A stretch of 64,000 nucleotides of DNA from VAZQ01 sp963753575 (lineage in GTDB: Bacteria > Pseudomonadota > Alphaproteobacteria > Rhizobiales > Xanthobacteraceae). A model generated the notes under the pieces. The model ran no database searches, was not told where the DNA came from, and saw only the letters and a list, made by a program, of their open reading frames with translations. This document shows positions 1-9,453 of the stretch, in pieces (the first letter of the stretch is position 1; each line of letters begins with the position of its first letter). A program made the position numbers and the translations under genes. The stretch covers positions 1,178,001 to 1,242,000 of the forward strand of contig CAVWCR010000003.1 of NCBI GenBank assembly GCA_963753575.1, written 5' to 3'.

Positions 1-2164
1 CGAGGTAGCTCATCGGCTTGGAGGACAAGAGCCCCACATTGGCCGGGAGCCCGATCTGCGGGTCGAGCACATAGTGCTCGCTCCCCGCGAGGCCAAATCC
101 CATCACGGCGCCGCCCTTGACCTGGGTGGCGAGGCTCATGGGATGCACGACCGTGCCGCAGTCGGCGACCCCTAGATATTCGAGGATCGTCCACTTGCCG
201 GTCTCGACATCCAGCTCGATCATCATGAAGCCCGCCGCCAGCGCCGGCGGCATGCCGTGGATCGGCAGCTTGTCCTTGGCGACGCCGATCAGGCCCGTCC
301 CCGCGAGCGCGGCGACCGAGGCCTTGGTCATCGGGTTGAGATCGCCCGGCGCCTCCTTGCCGCTGAACGCCCCGCCGAGCTCGATCGCCCGCTGGGCCGC
401 CTTGGCATAGGTGAGCGACTTCGATGGATCGGACTTGAGGAACACCTTCTCGCCGCCAATGTCGTAGTCCTCCGGCTTGCCGCCGAGGTCCATCGCCGCG
501 ATCTTTTGCAGCTTCTCCTTTGCATCCACGGCCGCCACGTAGTTCGTGCGCGACTGGGTGAAGGTCGTGTTACTGCCTACCTGCGGCGAATTCCACGGCA
601 GATGCTTGCGGCTGTCGCCGCGCTCGAGGATGCAGTTGTCCCAGTTGGCCTTCAGGACCTCAGCCGCCACCCGGGCAGTGCCGGCATAGGAGTAGGTGCC
701 GAGATTGCCCACACCGGTGTGGATGTGGATCTTGCCATCGGGCGTGATCCGCACGAGCCCGTCAAAGCCGGTCTGGCCGGCCGAATGGAAGGCCGAGCCG
801 ACGCCGACACCAATCACCTTGCTGCCGCGGCGCTGGCCGGAGAGCTTGGTCTTCTCCTCCCACTTGAAGCGGGCGGCACCCTTCTCCAGCGCGTCCTTGA
901 GGAAGGCTGAGGTCATCGGCAGCTGCTTCTCGCCGTGCTTGCCGTTCGAGTCGGGCGCGTTGATCAGGCGGATCGCCAGCCGGTCGAGCTTGAGCTGGCG
1001 CGCCGCCTTGTCGAGGATCGGCTCCATCGCGACGGCCGTCTGGTTTTCGCCCGGGCCGCGCTGTGGGCTGCGCGCCGGCGTATTGGTGAGCACCGGCACG
1101 CCACGCCAGCGCATCGCCATCGGCTGATAGACCACCGACAGCGTGTGGCCGAAGTTCTCGAAATCCCAGAAGCCGATGTTGGCGCCGTTCTCGGCCACCA
1201 CATAGGCGTCCATGGCGACGATGCGGCCGTCTTCGCGGAAGCCGACCTTGATGCGGCCTTGGAAACCGGCGCGGCCGCGGCCGATGGCGTACTCCTCGTG
1301 CCGGGCGATACGCATCATCACCGGGCGGTTGATCTTGCGCGACATGTGCGCCGGGATCGACATTTCAGGATAAGCGGTTCCTTTCGAGCCGAAACCGCCG
1401 CCGCAGTATTCCGCCACGAATACCATATCCTTCGGCTGGACCCCGCAATAGCGCGCGAGGCCCGGGACCGCGTTCGACTGGCTTTGCGAGGAGCCGAACA
1501 GGAACACCTTGCCGTTCTGCCAATAGGCCATGGCAGAGCGCGGCTCCATACAGTGATGGCATTGCGAGCCGACGACAAAGGATTCGTCGAGCACGAGCTT
1601 GGCTTGCTTGAAGCCGGCGTCGAGATCGCCGTAGGTCCATTCCTTCGCGGGCTGGCCCATCGGCAGCTTGTCGTCGCCCGCCATGGCGAAGTCGCGCGCC
1701 GTCCACTTGATGGTCTGGTACTTGATGCGCGGATTGGCAACGTTGCCGTCAAGGCGCGCATTCGGGCCGCCCGGATGCAGGCTGTCGAGCGGATCGACCA
1801 CGAACGGCAGCGGCTCATATTCGATCTTGATCAGGTCGATCGCGTCCTGGGCAAGCTGCTCGGTTTCGGCGGCGACCGCGAGGATCGGCTCGCCCACGAA
1901 GTGCGGCTCGTCGGTGAGGATGTGGTTCTGCGGCGGCGGGAACGCCGGCACATCCTTGGCGGTCAGGATGCCGAGCACGCCCTTGAGCTTGAGCGCCGCG
2001 GACGCGTCGATTTTCTTGACCTTGGCGTGCGGCATCGGGCTGCCCAAAAGACGGCAGAACACCATGCCTTCGGCCCGATAGTCTTCCGCGTACTTCGCCT
2101 TGCCGGTCACCTTGCCGTAGATGTCGGGCGGGGTGAAGTTCTTGCCGATGAGGTCGTATGCCAT
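1..2164 (-). CDS. Molybdenum hydroxylase large (molybdopterin-binding) subunit, 3' end outside window
   Basis: This is the molybdopterin-binding subunit of a xanthine dehydrogenase/isoquinoline 1-oxidoreductase-type enzyme, which hydroxylates an aldehyde or N-heterocycle with water. Reading leftward from ATG 2164 the protein begins MAYDLIGKNFTPPDIYGKVT and stays open for about 721 codons to the window edge, so the C-terminus with the expected catalytic glutamate is not visible. Family motifs seen include the glycine-rich EYCGGGFGSKG stretch (Moco contact) and RSPQRGPGENQ. The start lies 1 nt after the stop of the 2Fe-2S subunit gene, so the two are surely co-transcribed. No signal peptide is present; if the enzyme is periplasmic it would ride with the Tat-bearing small subunit. 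The substrate cannot be told from sequence. Confidence 0.9.
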   Translation of the reverse strand, partial: MAYDLIGKNFTPPDIYGKVTGKAKYAEDYRAEGMVFCRLLGSPMPHAKVKKIDASAALKLKGVLGILTAKDVPAFPPPQNHILTDEPHFVGEPILAVAAETEQLAQDAIDLIKIEYEPLPFVVDPLDSLHPGGPNARLDGNVANPRIKYQTIKWTARDFAMAGDDKLPMGQPAKEWTYGDLDAGFKQAKLVLDESFVVGSQCHHCMEPRSAMAYWQNGKVFLFGSSQSQSNAVPGLARYCGVQPKDMVFVAEYCGGGFGSKGTAYPEMSIPAHMSRKINRPVMMRIARHEEYAIGRGRAGFQGRIKVGFREDGRIVAMDAYVVAENGANIGFWDFENFGHTLSVVYQPMAMRWRGVPVLTNTPARSPQRGPGENQTAVAMEPILDKAARQLKLDRLAIRLINAPDSNGKHGEKQLPMTSAFLKDALEKGAARFKWEEKTKLSGQRRGSKVIGVGVGSAFHSAGQTGFDGLVRITPDGKIHIHTGVGNLGTYSYAGTARVAAEVLKANWDNCILERGDSRKHLPWNSPQVGSNTTFTQSRTNYVAAVDAKEKLQKIAAMDLGGKPEDYDIGGEKVFLKSDPSKSLTYAKAAQRAIELGGAFSGKEAPGDLNPMTKASVAALAGTGLIGVAKDKLPIHGMPPALAAGFMMIELDVETGKWTILEYLGVADCGTVVHPMSLATQVKGGAVMGFGLAGSEHYVLDPQIGLPANVGLLSSKPMSYL

Positions 2165-2165
2165 G

Positions 2166-2861
2166 TCACGCCTCCTTGGCGGCGCGCATCACCGCATTGA
2201 GATAATGGTCATAGGCGCCGCAGCGGCACAGGTTGCCCGAGAGCGCATGGCGCGCCTCGTCGCGTGTCGGCTTGGGATTGACCTTGAGCAGCGCCACGGT
2301 CGACATGATCTGGCCGGGCGTGCAGAAGCCGCATTGCGGGGCGAGCTCGTCGACGAAGGCCTGCTGCACCTTGTGCAGCTTGCCGTTCGGACCTTCCAGC
2401 CCTTCGATGGTCGTGACCTTGCGCCCGCGCAGCGCGTGCGTGAGCGTCGAGCAGGAATGGTGCGGCACGTCATCGATCAGCACCGTGCAGGCGCCGCATT
2501 CGCCGCGATCGCAACCGAGCTTGGTGCCGGTGAGGCCGAGCTTGTAACGCAGCGTCATCGCCAGCGTCTCGTTCGGCAGCACCTCGGCGCGGCGCACCTG
2601 GCCGTTGATGTTGATGGCGAGCAGCCGGTCCGGCGCGGCCGCACGTTGCGCACGCGCCGGCGTCGCACCGCCGAATGTGTAGGAGAGCGCCGACACGGCG
2701 CTGCCGGAGGCGATCACGCCCTTGATGAAGTCGCGGCGGCTGGTCGAGTGCTGACGCGGCTCAGGCGTTGGCGGCACCCAGACCGGATCCTGGGCGGCCA
2801 GCGCCCCGTAATCGACGTCCGCATCGAGCCCGCGGAAGTCGGGGGCAATATAGTAGTCCAT
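2166..2861 (-). CDS. Molybdenum hydroxylase small subunit with two [2Fe-2S] domains and a Tat-like motif
   Basis: 231 aa electron-transfer subunit passing electrons from the Mo centre through two [2Fe-2S] clusters. The plant-type ferredoxin domain has Cys at about 117, 122, 125 and 137 (GCDRGECGAC); the second helical cluster domain has Cys at 177, 180, 212 and 214 (CGFC and LCRC). A twin-arginine motif SRRDFIKG followed by a hydrophobic stretch and ARA sits at residues 41-72, so it resembles a Tat signal preceded by an unusually long 40-residue lead. ATG 2861 was chosen because GGGAGGG lies just upstream; in-frame extension to 2915 is possible but has no better site. It is the first gene of a pair with the large subunit (1-nt gap). 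No FAD subunit is adjacent, as in IorAB-type enzymes that use cytochromes as acceptors. Confidence 0.9.
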   Translation of the reverse strand: MDYYIAPDFRGLDADVDYGALAAQDPVWVPPTPEPRQHSTSRRDFIKGVIASGSAVSALSYTFGGATPARAQRAAAPDRLLAININGQVRRAEVLPNETLAMTLRYKLGLTGTKLGCDRGECGACTVLIDDVPHHSCSTLTHALRGRKVTTIEGLEGPNGKLHKVQQAFVDELAPQCGFCTPGQIMSTVALLKVNPKPTRDEARHALSGNLCRCGAYDHYLNAVMRAAKEA

Positions 2862-3023
2862 GAGCCCTCCCTTGCGTTGCACCACCACTATGACGGCCAT
2901 AACGGAGCACTCCATTACGGAGCGTCATGCCGGCGGTAGGTGGATCATTTGAACGTTTCAAAATTTAACCACGCCCGGGGCCGCTCGGCAATTGAATCCT
3001 GCTGGCAGATCAACCGGCGCCGT

Positions 3024-3536
3024 TCAGGGCCGGGCGCGATTTGTCGCATGCGCTTCCCGCCAGCGGGCGACAAGCCGCCAGCTTTCTTCCCGTTCCGCAT
3101 CGGTCATCGACTGCATGATGGCACCGCGCAGCTCGAAGGTCTCAGGCTGCCCGCCGGCCATCGCAAGCTCAAGCCACATCAAGGCGAGCGGCAGGCTTTT
3201 CGGAACACCGTCGGCCCGGAAGTGCATGAGGGCGAGAAAGAGCTGTGCGGTCGGCTCGCCCTGATCGGCGGCACGCTCAAAATGCTCGGCCGCGCGGGCG
3301 AAGTCGCGGGGCACCCCGCGGCCGGTATAGTACAAGTAGCCGATGCCGGCCTGCGAACGCGCGTCGCCAGCCTTGGCGAGCGGTTCCCAGGTGGCGCGGG
3401 CGCGCTCATAGGCACCCGTCTCAAACGCCGACAGTCCCTTGCGGAAGGCCGTGTCCCGATCCTCGGCACGGACCGTCGTAACGTGCACCGCCGTGAGGGT
3501 CGTGAGCACACCGATCAGAGCAAGAAAAGCCCGCAT
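3024..3536 (-). CDS. Sel1-repeat (TPR-like) exported protein
   Basis: 170 aa. The N-terminus MRAFLALIGVLTTLTAVHVTT followed by VRA-ED looks like a cleaved signal peptide, so the product is probably periplasmic. The rest holds Sel1-like repeats of about 36 residues, for example ARSQAGIGYLYYTGRGVPRD and TAQLFLALMHFRADGVPK, which form alpha-alpha hairpins used for protein-protein contact. The start at 3536 is chosen from the signal peptide; the frame stays open further upstream to 3650, where it would overlap the preceding gene. It lies about 80 nt downstream of the lone molybdenum hydroxylase large subunit on the same strand and may be in its operon. Its partner is unknown. Confidence 0.75.
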   Translation of the reverse strand: MRAFLALIGVLTTLTAVHVTTVRAEDRDTAFRKGLSAFETGAYERARATWEPLAKAGDARSQAGIGYLYYTGRGVPRDFARAAEHFERAADQGEPTAQLFLALMHFRADGVPKSLPLALMWLELAMAGGQPETFELRGAIMQSMTDAEREESWRLVARWREAHATNRARP

Positions 3537-3613
3537 GAATGCAAATGTAGCACAGAGCGCAACGTCCGTCTGGCGAAGCTTGTGCATATGCCATCCCGTG
3601 CGAGCGCCGTTGC

Positions 3614-5890
3614 TCACTCCTCGACGCGCGCATCCTGGATGAGTTGCCATATCCGCGGCGGGGTGAGCGGCAGCTCGCGCAGCTCGACACCGAGCGACTT
3701 GAGCGCCGAGGCGACCGCGTTCGAGAGCGCGCCGCCGACCGGGATGATGCCGCCCTCGCCGGCTCCCTTGGCGCCGAGCGGATTGTTGGGCGAGGGGTGC
3801 AGCTCGAGCGAGATCGTGGTGAGGTGCGGATAGTCGGTCGCGACCGGGATCAGGTAATCGGCGAGCGATCCGACCAAGAGCTGTCCGCTGGCGTCGTAGC
3901 GGATCTCCTCGCTGAACACGCTGCCAAGCCCTTGCACGGCCGCTCCGATCACCTGGCCATGCAAGGTGAGCGGGTTGACCACGCGGCCGACGTCGTCGAC
4001 GGTGACGAGGCCGAGCACTTCCACAGCGCCGGTGCCGGGGTCGACCGCCACATGCGCGATGGTGGTGCCGTAGCTGTAGGTCGCTTTCGAATTGCGAAAC
4101 TCGCCGTCGGCCGAAAGGCCCGCGACCTCGGCGAGCGCGAGCGCGCGGCCGTCGCGGGCGACGGCGGTACCCTCCACCACGCCGACGTCGTCGACCGCCA
4201 CGCCAAATCTCGCCGCCGCCGCGGCGCGGAATTTCGCGATCAGCGCATCGGCCGCGAGCACGATCGCGGAGCCACCCATCACGGTCGAGCGCGACCCGAA
4301 GGCGCCGACGCCGTCCGGCAGATAGGTGGTGGAACCATGAAAGACCTTGACGCGTTCGAGCGGCAGCTCGAGCGCATCGGCCGCGATCTGCGCCATGACG
4401 GTCTCGATCCCCTGCCCGACCGCCGAGGAGCCGACATAGACCGCGAGCGTGCCATCATCCTCGACCGTGATGCGGGCGTTCTCCTTCGGGCCCGACGCGC
4501 CGCCCTCGATGAAGCAGGCAATGCCCAGCCCGTGATAACGGCCCTCGATCAATTGGCCATCGAGGCGCGCCTTCTCGGCCCAGCCCGCCTCCGCTATGCA
4601 GCGGTCGAATGTGCTCGAATAATCACCGCTGTCGCAGGCGGTGTCGCCGAAACCGTCGTTCGGCTCGACTCTCGCAAGCGGATACGGCATCTCGTCCAAT
4701 GCGATCAGGTTGCGGCGGCGGATGTCGAGCCGGTCGAGGCCGAGGTCGGAGGCCGCCATGTCGAGCAGCCGATCCATAAAGAAGCAGCCCTCGAAGCGGC
4801 CCGGTCCGCGATAGGTGCCGGCCGGCGTCTTGTTGGTCGCCATCGCGCGCGCGGTGAGATGAAGATTTTGAATCCGATAAGGGCCGGAGGTGAATTGCGC
4901 GACGTTGCGCACCGGCGTCATGCCGTTCGGGCGTACATAGGCGCCGATGTCGCACCAGATGTCGCCGCGCAGCCCGAGAATGTTGCCGTCACGGTCGAGC
5001 GCGATCTCGAGCTCGCACTCGGTCTCGCGTGAATGCGCGATGGTCATGAAATGCTCGCGCCGGTCCTCGACCCATTTCACCGGATGACCGAACTTGCGCG
5101 CCGCAAACGCGACCAGAAAATCTTCCGGATAGAACTCGCCGCGGGCGCCGAAGCCGCCGCCGACGTCATACTCGATGTAATCGACCGCCGCCTCCGGCAG
5201 CCCCATCATCGCCGCCAGGGCGCGCCGGTTGAAGAAGGGAAGCTTGGCCGCGCCCGACACGACAAGCCGCGCCCCGTCCCATTCCGCCAAAAGCCCGCGC
5301 GTCTCCATCGGCATGGCAGTCATCCGCTGCACGCGGAACTGCTCGCGCCGCGTATAGGGCGCGTTGCGGAACGCCGTTACGACGTCGCCGCTCATGGCGG
5401 TGAACGCACTCACACAATTGCCGGACGTGTCCGGGATCAGCAGCACGTCGCCCTTGGCCGACGCGCGGTGGTCCACCACCGGCGGCAGCGGCTCGATGTC
5501 GAGCGCGACCGCCGCCACGGCGTCCTCCGCCAGACCTGCGCTGTCGGCGAGCACCATGGCGACCGGCTCACCCACGTAGCGCACCAGCTCGGCCGCGATC
5601 ACCGGCTGGGCGTAGGGCGCGACGGTCGGATTGGCCCGGCGGAACGGGATCATCGGGATCGGCGCGGCGACATCGGCCGCGGTCACCACCGCCCGCACGC
5701 CAGGCATGGCGAGCGCGGTGCTCGCATCAATGGCGCGGATGCGCCCATGGGCGATCGGGCTGCGCACGATCGCCGCGTGCCATTGGCCGGGCCGCACGAG
5801 ATCGTCGACAAACTGCCCGCGGCCCTGCAGAAAACGCCGGTCCTCGACCCGCTCGACCGGGCTGCCGATGAGAGTGTTGACGCGCCGCAT
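3614..5890 (-). CDS. Molybdenum hydroxylase large subunit (CoxL/XdhB-like), complete, without adjacent small/medium subunits
   Basis: 758 aa protein of the xanthine dehydrogenase/CO dehydrogenase large-subunit family. N-terminal a/b hammerhead domain (about residues 1-130, starting MRRVNTLIGSPVERVEDRRF) is followed by the Moco-binding domains with EYDVGGGFGARGEFYPEDF and, near the C-terminus, GAKGAGEGG, which carries the expected catalytic glutamate. The active-site loop is not the AYRCSFR type of true CO dehydrogenase, so CO is unlikely as substrate. No FAD or 2Fe-2S subunit gene borders it; the IorA-like gene at 2166-2861 has its own large subunit. It may form a heteromer with subunits encoded elsewhere. 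A cytochrome c gene diverges from its 5' side. Confidence 0.9.
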   Translation of the reverse strand: MRRVNTLIGSPVERVEDRRFLQGRGQFVDDLVRPGQWHAAIVRSPIAHGRIRAIDASTALAMPGVRAVVTAADVAAPIPMIPFRRANPTVAPYAQPVIAAELVRYVGEPVAMVLADSAGLAEDAVAAVALDIEPLPPVVDHRASAKGDVLLIPDTSGNCVSAFTAMSGDVVTAFRNAPYTRREQFRVQRMTAMPMETRGLLAEWDGARLVVSGAAKLPFFNRRALAAMMGLPEAAVDYIEYDVGGGFGARGEFYPEDFLVAFAARKFGHPVKWVEDRREHFMTIAHSRETECELEIALDRDGNILGLRGDIWCDIGAYVRPNGMTPVRNVAQFTSGPYRIQNLHLTARAMATNKTPAGTYRGPGRFEGCFFMDRLLDMAASDLGLDRLDIRRRNLIALDEMPYPLARVEPNDGFGDTACDSGDYSSTFDRCIAEAGWAEKARLDGQLIEGRYHGLGIACFIEGGASGPKENARITVEDDGTLAVYVGSSAVGQGIETVMAQIAADALELPLERVKVFHGSTTYLPDGVGAFGSRSTVMGGSAIVLAADALIAKFRAAAAARFGVAVDDVGVVEGTAVARDGRALALAEVAGLSADGEFRNSKATYSYGTTIAHVAVDPGTGAVEVLGLVTVDDVGRVVNPLTLHGQVIGAAVQGLGSVFSEEIRYDASGQLLVGSLADYLIPVATDYPHLTTISLELHPSPNNPLGAKGAGEGGIIPVGGALSNAVASALKSLGVELRELPLTPPRIWQLIQDARVEE

Positions 5891-6063
5891 GGCCGCTCCG
5901 CCTCAAGATAGCGTGACGGCGGACCTTATTGCGCGGACGCCCGATTTCCAACCAGCCCGAAAGATGCGCGAGTTCCGGCCGCCACTTGGGTGCTTGCCAC
6001 AGGCTGGAATAGGACTAATCTTCAGGCTGCTTCGCATAACAAAACAATCGGGAGGATGCCGGG
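5891..6063. promoter_or_regulatory. Divergent intergenic region between molybdenum hydroxylase and cytochrome c genes
   Basis: 173 nt separating the minus-strand large-subunit gene from the plus-strand cytochrome c gene. Promoters for both must lie here or be shared. A good ribosome binding site (GGGAGGAT) precedes ATG 6064. No clear palindromic operator was found by eye. Confidence 0.45.
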
Positions 6064-6429
6064 ATGAAGGGTTGCGGTCTATTCGTTGCGTTGCTGATCG
6101 CCGGGTTGCCCCAGCTCGGATTTGCGGCCGAGGTTCACCTCAACGACCAACAAAAACTTGGCTGGCGGCTGTTCGAAACTTCCTGCGGCGTCTGCCACAC
6201 CCGCCCGACCCTGATTGCCGGCCTCTACGGGCCCGAGCTCAACAGCGAAACCGCCGGCGGCCAGCAAGAGGTGGTGCAAGGCATCATCAGCAACGGCACG
6301 CCACGCATGCCGGGCTTCAAGTACACCTATGATCCCGAGCAGATCGCCGCCATCGCGGCGTACGTAAAGACTTTGCCGGTCGGCAACCAAGCGCTCACCG
6401 TGCCTCCCGCCACCCGGACCGCCCGCTAG
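6064..6429 (+). CDS. Exported c-type cytochrome, monoheme
   Basis: 121 aa small class I cytochrome c. The signal peptide MKGCGLFVALLIAGLPQLGFAAE ends at an A-A site; the heme attachment motif CGVCH follows at about residue 42, and a likely axial methionine is in GTPRMPGF. The fold length of about 95 residues after cleavage is normal for a soluble periplasmic monoheme cytochrome. The gene begins a plus-strand run and diverges from a molybdenum hydroxylase gene, so it could be an electron acceptor for such an enzyme or for the next heme-containing protein 50 nt downstream; this is inference. Confidence 0.88.
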   Translation: MKGCGLFVALLIAGLPQLGFAAEVHLNDQQKLGWRLFETSCGVCHTRPTLIAGLYGPELNSETAGGQQEVVQGIISNGTPRMPGFKYTYDPEQIAAIAAYVKTLPVGNQALTVPPATRTAR

Positions 6430-6479
6430 TCTAAAATCAGCAACGATCAGGTCAGCGCAAGACCATTTGGGAGAACGCC

Positions 6480-8336
6480 ATGAAGACTGCACGACAGCTT
6501 GCCGGTGCAAGCGTGATTGCCATTGCGGCGGTGACAGGCGCTGTCACCTTCACCCCGAGCGCTGCGCTCGCGGATGCGCTGCTTGCCGGGACGATCACCT
6601 CGGCGGCGGGCGAGAAGATGGGCGGCGTGACGGTCTCGGCCAAGGCCGAGGGCGCCACGATCACGACCTCGGTCTACACCGATGACGCGGGCGGCTATTA
6701 CTTCCCGCCGCTGCCGGAAGGCAAGTACAACGTGTGGGCACAGGCAATCAAATATCAGACCGCCAAGGGCAACCTCGAGCTCAACAAGACGACGCACAAG
6801 GATTTCGTGCTCGCCCCGATGACCAATCAGGAGGATTGGGTCCGCCAGCTTCCGGGCGACGAGTTCCTGGCTGCGCTGCCGGGCGACACGCCCGAGGACT
6901 ATCGCATGAAGACGCTGGTGCGGAAGACCTGCACCGGCTGCCACTCGGCGAGCTATCCGCTGCAGCACCGCTTCGACGAGGAGGGCTGGTACAAGGTGCT
7001 CGATGTGATGAAGACGGTGAACGTGCTCGGCGTCCACCGCACCAACGCCAAGCCGACCGGCACGATCGACCATTTTCAGCACGACCTCGCCAAGTACCTG
7101 GCGCGCGCGCGCGGCCCGGGTGAGACCTCAATGAAGTTCAAGCTGCGACCGCGCCCGTCCGGCGAGGCGGCGCGCGTGGTCGTCAAGGAATACGACTTCC
7201 CGATGGAAGGCGGCCACCACCGCGCCAACGACGGGTCCGACTGGTCGCTCGGCACGCCGTCAGAGTTGCATCACGTCTCGGGCGTGCATGACGCGCAGAT
7301 GGATTTTAGCGGCAACATCTGGATCACCTTCGGACACACCAGTCTCGAAACCACGATTGCCGAGATCGACGGCAAGACCGGGGCGGTGAAGCACTTCAAG
7401 CTCGACGACCAGCGCGGCATAGCGACCGGCACCCACGGCATCACCCGCGACGAGAACGGCGTGATGTGGTTCAACACGCGCTCGCACGTGCAGCGCGGTC
7501 ATGGCGGTCTCGGTCGCGTCGATCCCAAGGATGGGAAGGTCACGGTCTATCTGCCGCCGCGCTCGACCACCGGCACCGCCGGCACGATCAACTCCGATCT
7601 CAACGGCAACATCTGGGTGACCTCACCCGACGGCGCGCTGCGCTTCAATCAAAAGGAAGAAAAGTTCACCGAATATAAGTCGCTCACCTACAAGGGCGGC
7701 CACGGCACCGCGACCGTCTACGGCCTTGCCACCGACCGCATCGGCAACGGCTGGTGGCTGTTGATGACCGAGGATCTGATCGACCACGGTGATGCCAAGA
7801 CCGGCAAGACGTCCGAGTTCAGGTTGCCGCCGGAGAAGGCCGCCATGGACGCGATGTCGGCCGACGAGCGCAAGTTCTACGACGCCTATCAGCCGCCGGA
7901 CTTCAACAACCCGTACCCCTGGGCGCAGGCGCCGCGCCGCATGGGCGCCGACAAGAACGGCGATTTCGTCTACACCGGCAACTCCTTCGGCGGCACGCTC
8001 GCCAAGATCAACATCCACACCAAGGAGACCACGCTCGTTCCGCTGCCGAACCCGGAAGCGGACCAGCCCTACCAGGTCGCGGTCGACAGCAAGCATAACG
8101 CCTGGACCAACCTGTGGAGCACCGACAAGGTCGCGAAATACGATCCCGCGACCAACAAGTGGACGCTCTTTGAGTTGCCGACGCGCGGCACCGAATCCCG
8201 TTATATCTCGATCCTGGAGCAGCCTGGCAAGCCGTTGCAGGTGGTGGTGCCGTACTCGCGCGGCCGCAAGGTGGGCGTGCTGACGCCGCGCACCGAGGCG
8301 GAGATCGCGGCGCTCAAGGCGCAGGCCGGGCGTTGA
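6480..8336 (+). CDS. Exported fusion: carboxypeptidase-regulatory-like domain + CxxCH heme site + Vgb-like beta-propeller
   Basis: 618 aa. A signal peptide (residues 1-31, ending ALA-DA) precedes an Ig-like CarboxypepD_reg domain (about 34-113), then a segment with a c-type heme motif CTGCH at 151-155, then a long propeller-like region (about 220-600) with repeated D-x-x-GN-x-W units (FSGNIWITFG, LNGNIWVTS, KHNAWTNLW) as in the virginiamycin B lyase/streptogramin lyase family. True Vgb enzymes lack heme, so lyase activity should not be assumed; a periplasmic electron-transfer or sensing role is possible. It follows the cytochrome c gene by 50 nt and probably shares its transcript. A paralogue with the same domain order lies at 37009-39165. 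Confidence 0.82.
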   Translation: MKTARQLAGASVIAIAAVTGAVTFTPSAALADALLAGTITSAAGEKMGGVTVSAKAEGATITTSVYTDDAGGYYFPPLPEGKYNVWAQAIKYQTAKGNLELNKTTHKDFVLAPMTNQEDWVRQLPGDEFLAALPGDTPEDYRMKTLVRKTCTGCHSASYPLQHRFDEEGWYKVLDVMKTVNVLGVHRTNAKPTGTIDHFQHDLAKYLARARGPGETSMKFKLRPRPSGEAARVVVKEYDFPMEGGHHRANDGSDWSLGTPSELHHVSGVHDAQMDFSGNIWITFGHTSLETTIAEIDGKTGAVKHFKLDDQRGIATGTHGITRDENGVMWFNTRSHVQRGHGGLGRVDPKDGKVTVYLPPRSTTGTAGTINSDLNGNIWVTSPDGALRFNQKEEKFTEYKSLTYKGGHGTATVYGLATDRIGNGWWLLMTEDLIDHGDAKTGKTSEFRLPPEKAAMDAMSADERKFYDAYQPPDFNNPYPWAQAPRRMGADKNGDFVYTGNSFGGTLAKINIHTKETTLVPLPNPEADQPYQVAVDSKHNAWTNLWSTDKVAKYDPATNKWTLFELPTRGTESRYISILEQPGKPLQVVVPYSRGRKVGVLTPRTEAEIAALKAQAGR

Positions 8337-8479
8337 GATTGACGCCGCGCAGCCAGGTCAGGCGCGCGTAGGACATATCGCAAAGCTGGTAGCGGCAACG
8401 CTGCCAGTTTCTACGGCTCTCCCGACAAAAGCCGGGGAGCCGCATCAACAAGAAATTCAACATCGGGGAGGTTCACGTC

Positions 8480-9436
8480 ATGCGTACGATCGCTGCCGCT
8501 ATTGCTTCGGCTGCCGTGCTTGTTCTCAACATTGCGTCCGCCGCCGCCCAGGGATGGCAGATGCCGCCCGAAAGCGAGCGCTGTCCGTCGAAGTGGGGCA
8601 AGGACGATCAGCGCGGCGCCGCCAACATGATGACGGCGCAATCGGTGCTGCAGGCCGCCAAGCTGATCAAGACCGGCGAGGTATTCGAGCTTGGCGCGCT
8701 GCTTTCGCCCGATCCCAAGGAAGCCTTCATCAACGCCGGCCGCCAGTTCAACATCTACACCAAGGTTTCGCCGCCGGTTCCGAACGCCCGCCAGATTCAA
8801 GAAGAGCTCGTGGTCACCGAGCTTGGCCAGATCGGTACCCAGATCGACAGCTTTTCGCACCAGATGTGGGGCGACAGCTTCTACAACTGCTTCAAGTACG
8901 GCGACATCGCCACCCGCAGCGGCCACAAGAAGCTCGGCGTCGAGCACATCGGCGCGCTGTTCACCCGCGGCGTGCTGATCGACGTCGCCGGCCTCAAGGG
9001 TGTCGACCTGCTGCCGACCTCATACAACATCACGCCGGAAGACCTGCAGCAGGCGCTCGCCAAGGCGAACCAGAAGCTGATGCCCGGCGACACGGTGGTG
9101 ATCCGCACCGGCTGGTCGAAGCTGATGGGCAAGGAGAACCAGCGCTACGGCTCGCGCAACCCCGGCATCGGGATCGCGGCCGGCCAGTGGCTGTTGACGC
9201 AGAACCCGATGATGATCGCGGCCGACACCTGCTGCGTCGAGGTGCGGCCGTCGGAGCCCGGACACAACCTGCCGATCCACGCCATGATGATCATTCAGCA
9301 TGGCGTCTATCTGTTGGAGAACCTGGTGCTGGAGAAGCTCGCCGCCTCAGGCGCCAGCGAGTTCGCCTTCATCGTCGAGCCGTTGAAGATCAAGGGCGCC
9401 ACCGGCTCGGCGGTCGCGCCGATCGCGGTGCGGTGA
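8480..9436 (+). CDS. Exported cyclase-family protein (kynurenine formamidase-like fold)
   Basis: 318 aa member of the cyclase family (PF04199) that includes bacterial kynurenine formamidase and isatin hydrolase. A signal peptide (residues 1-24, ending AAA-QG) points to the periplasm. The family core WGKDDQRGAANM is present at about 39-50. The canonical metal motif H-x-D-x-x-x-H appears as GTQIDSFSH (Q121, D123, H127), so the first histidine is glutamine, a variant I recall in several uncharacterised subgroups. A strong GGGGAGG ribosome binding site precedes ATG 8480. The neighbours (heme-propeller upstream, amidohydrolase downstream) suggest ring or amide hydrolysis in the cell envelope, but the substrate is unknown. 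Confidence 0.85.
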   Translation: MRTIAAAIASAAVLVLNIASAAAQGWQMPPESERCPSKWGKDDQRGAANMMTAQSVLQAAKLIKTGEVFELGALLSPDPKEAFINAGRQFNIYTKVSPPVPNARQIQEELVVTELGQIGTQIDSFSHQMWGDSFYNCFKYGDIATRSGHKKLGVEHIGALFTRGVLIDVAGLKGVDLLPTSYNITPEDLQQALAKANQKLMPGDTVVIRTGWSKLMGKENQRYGSRNPGIGIAAGQWLLTQNPMMIAADTCCVEVRPSEPGHNLPIHAMMIIQHGVYLLENLVLEKLAASGASEFAFIVEPLKIKGATGSAVAPIAVR

Positions 9437-9453
9437 TGGCCCGCCTCGCTTTC

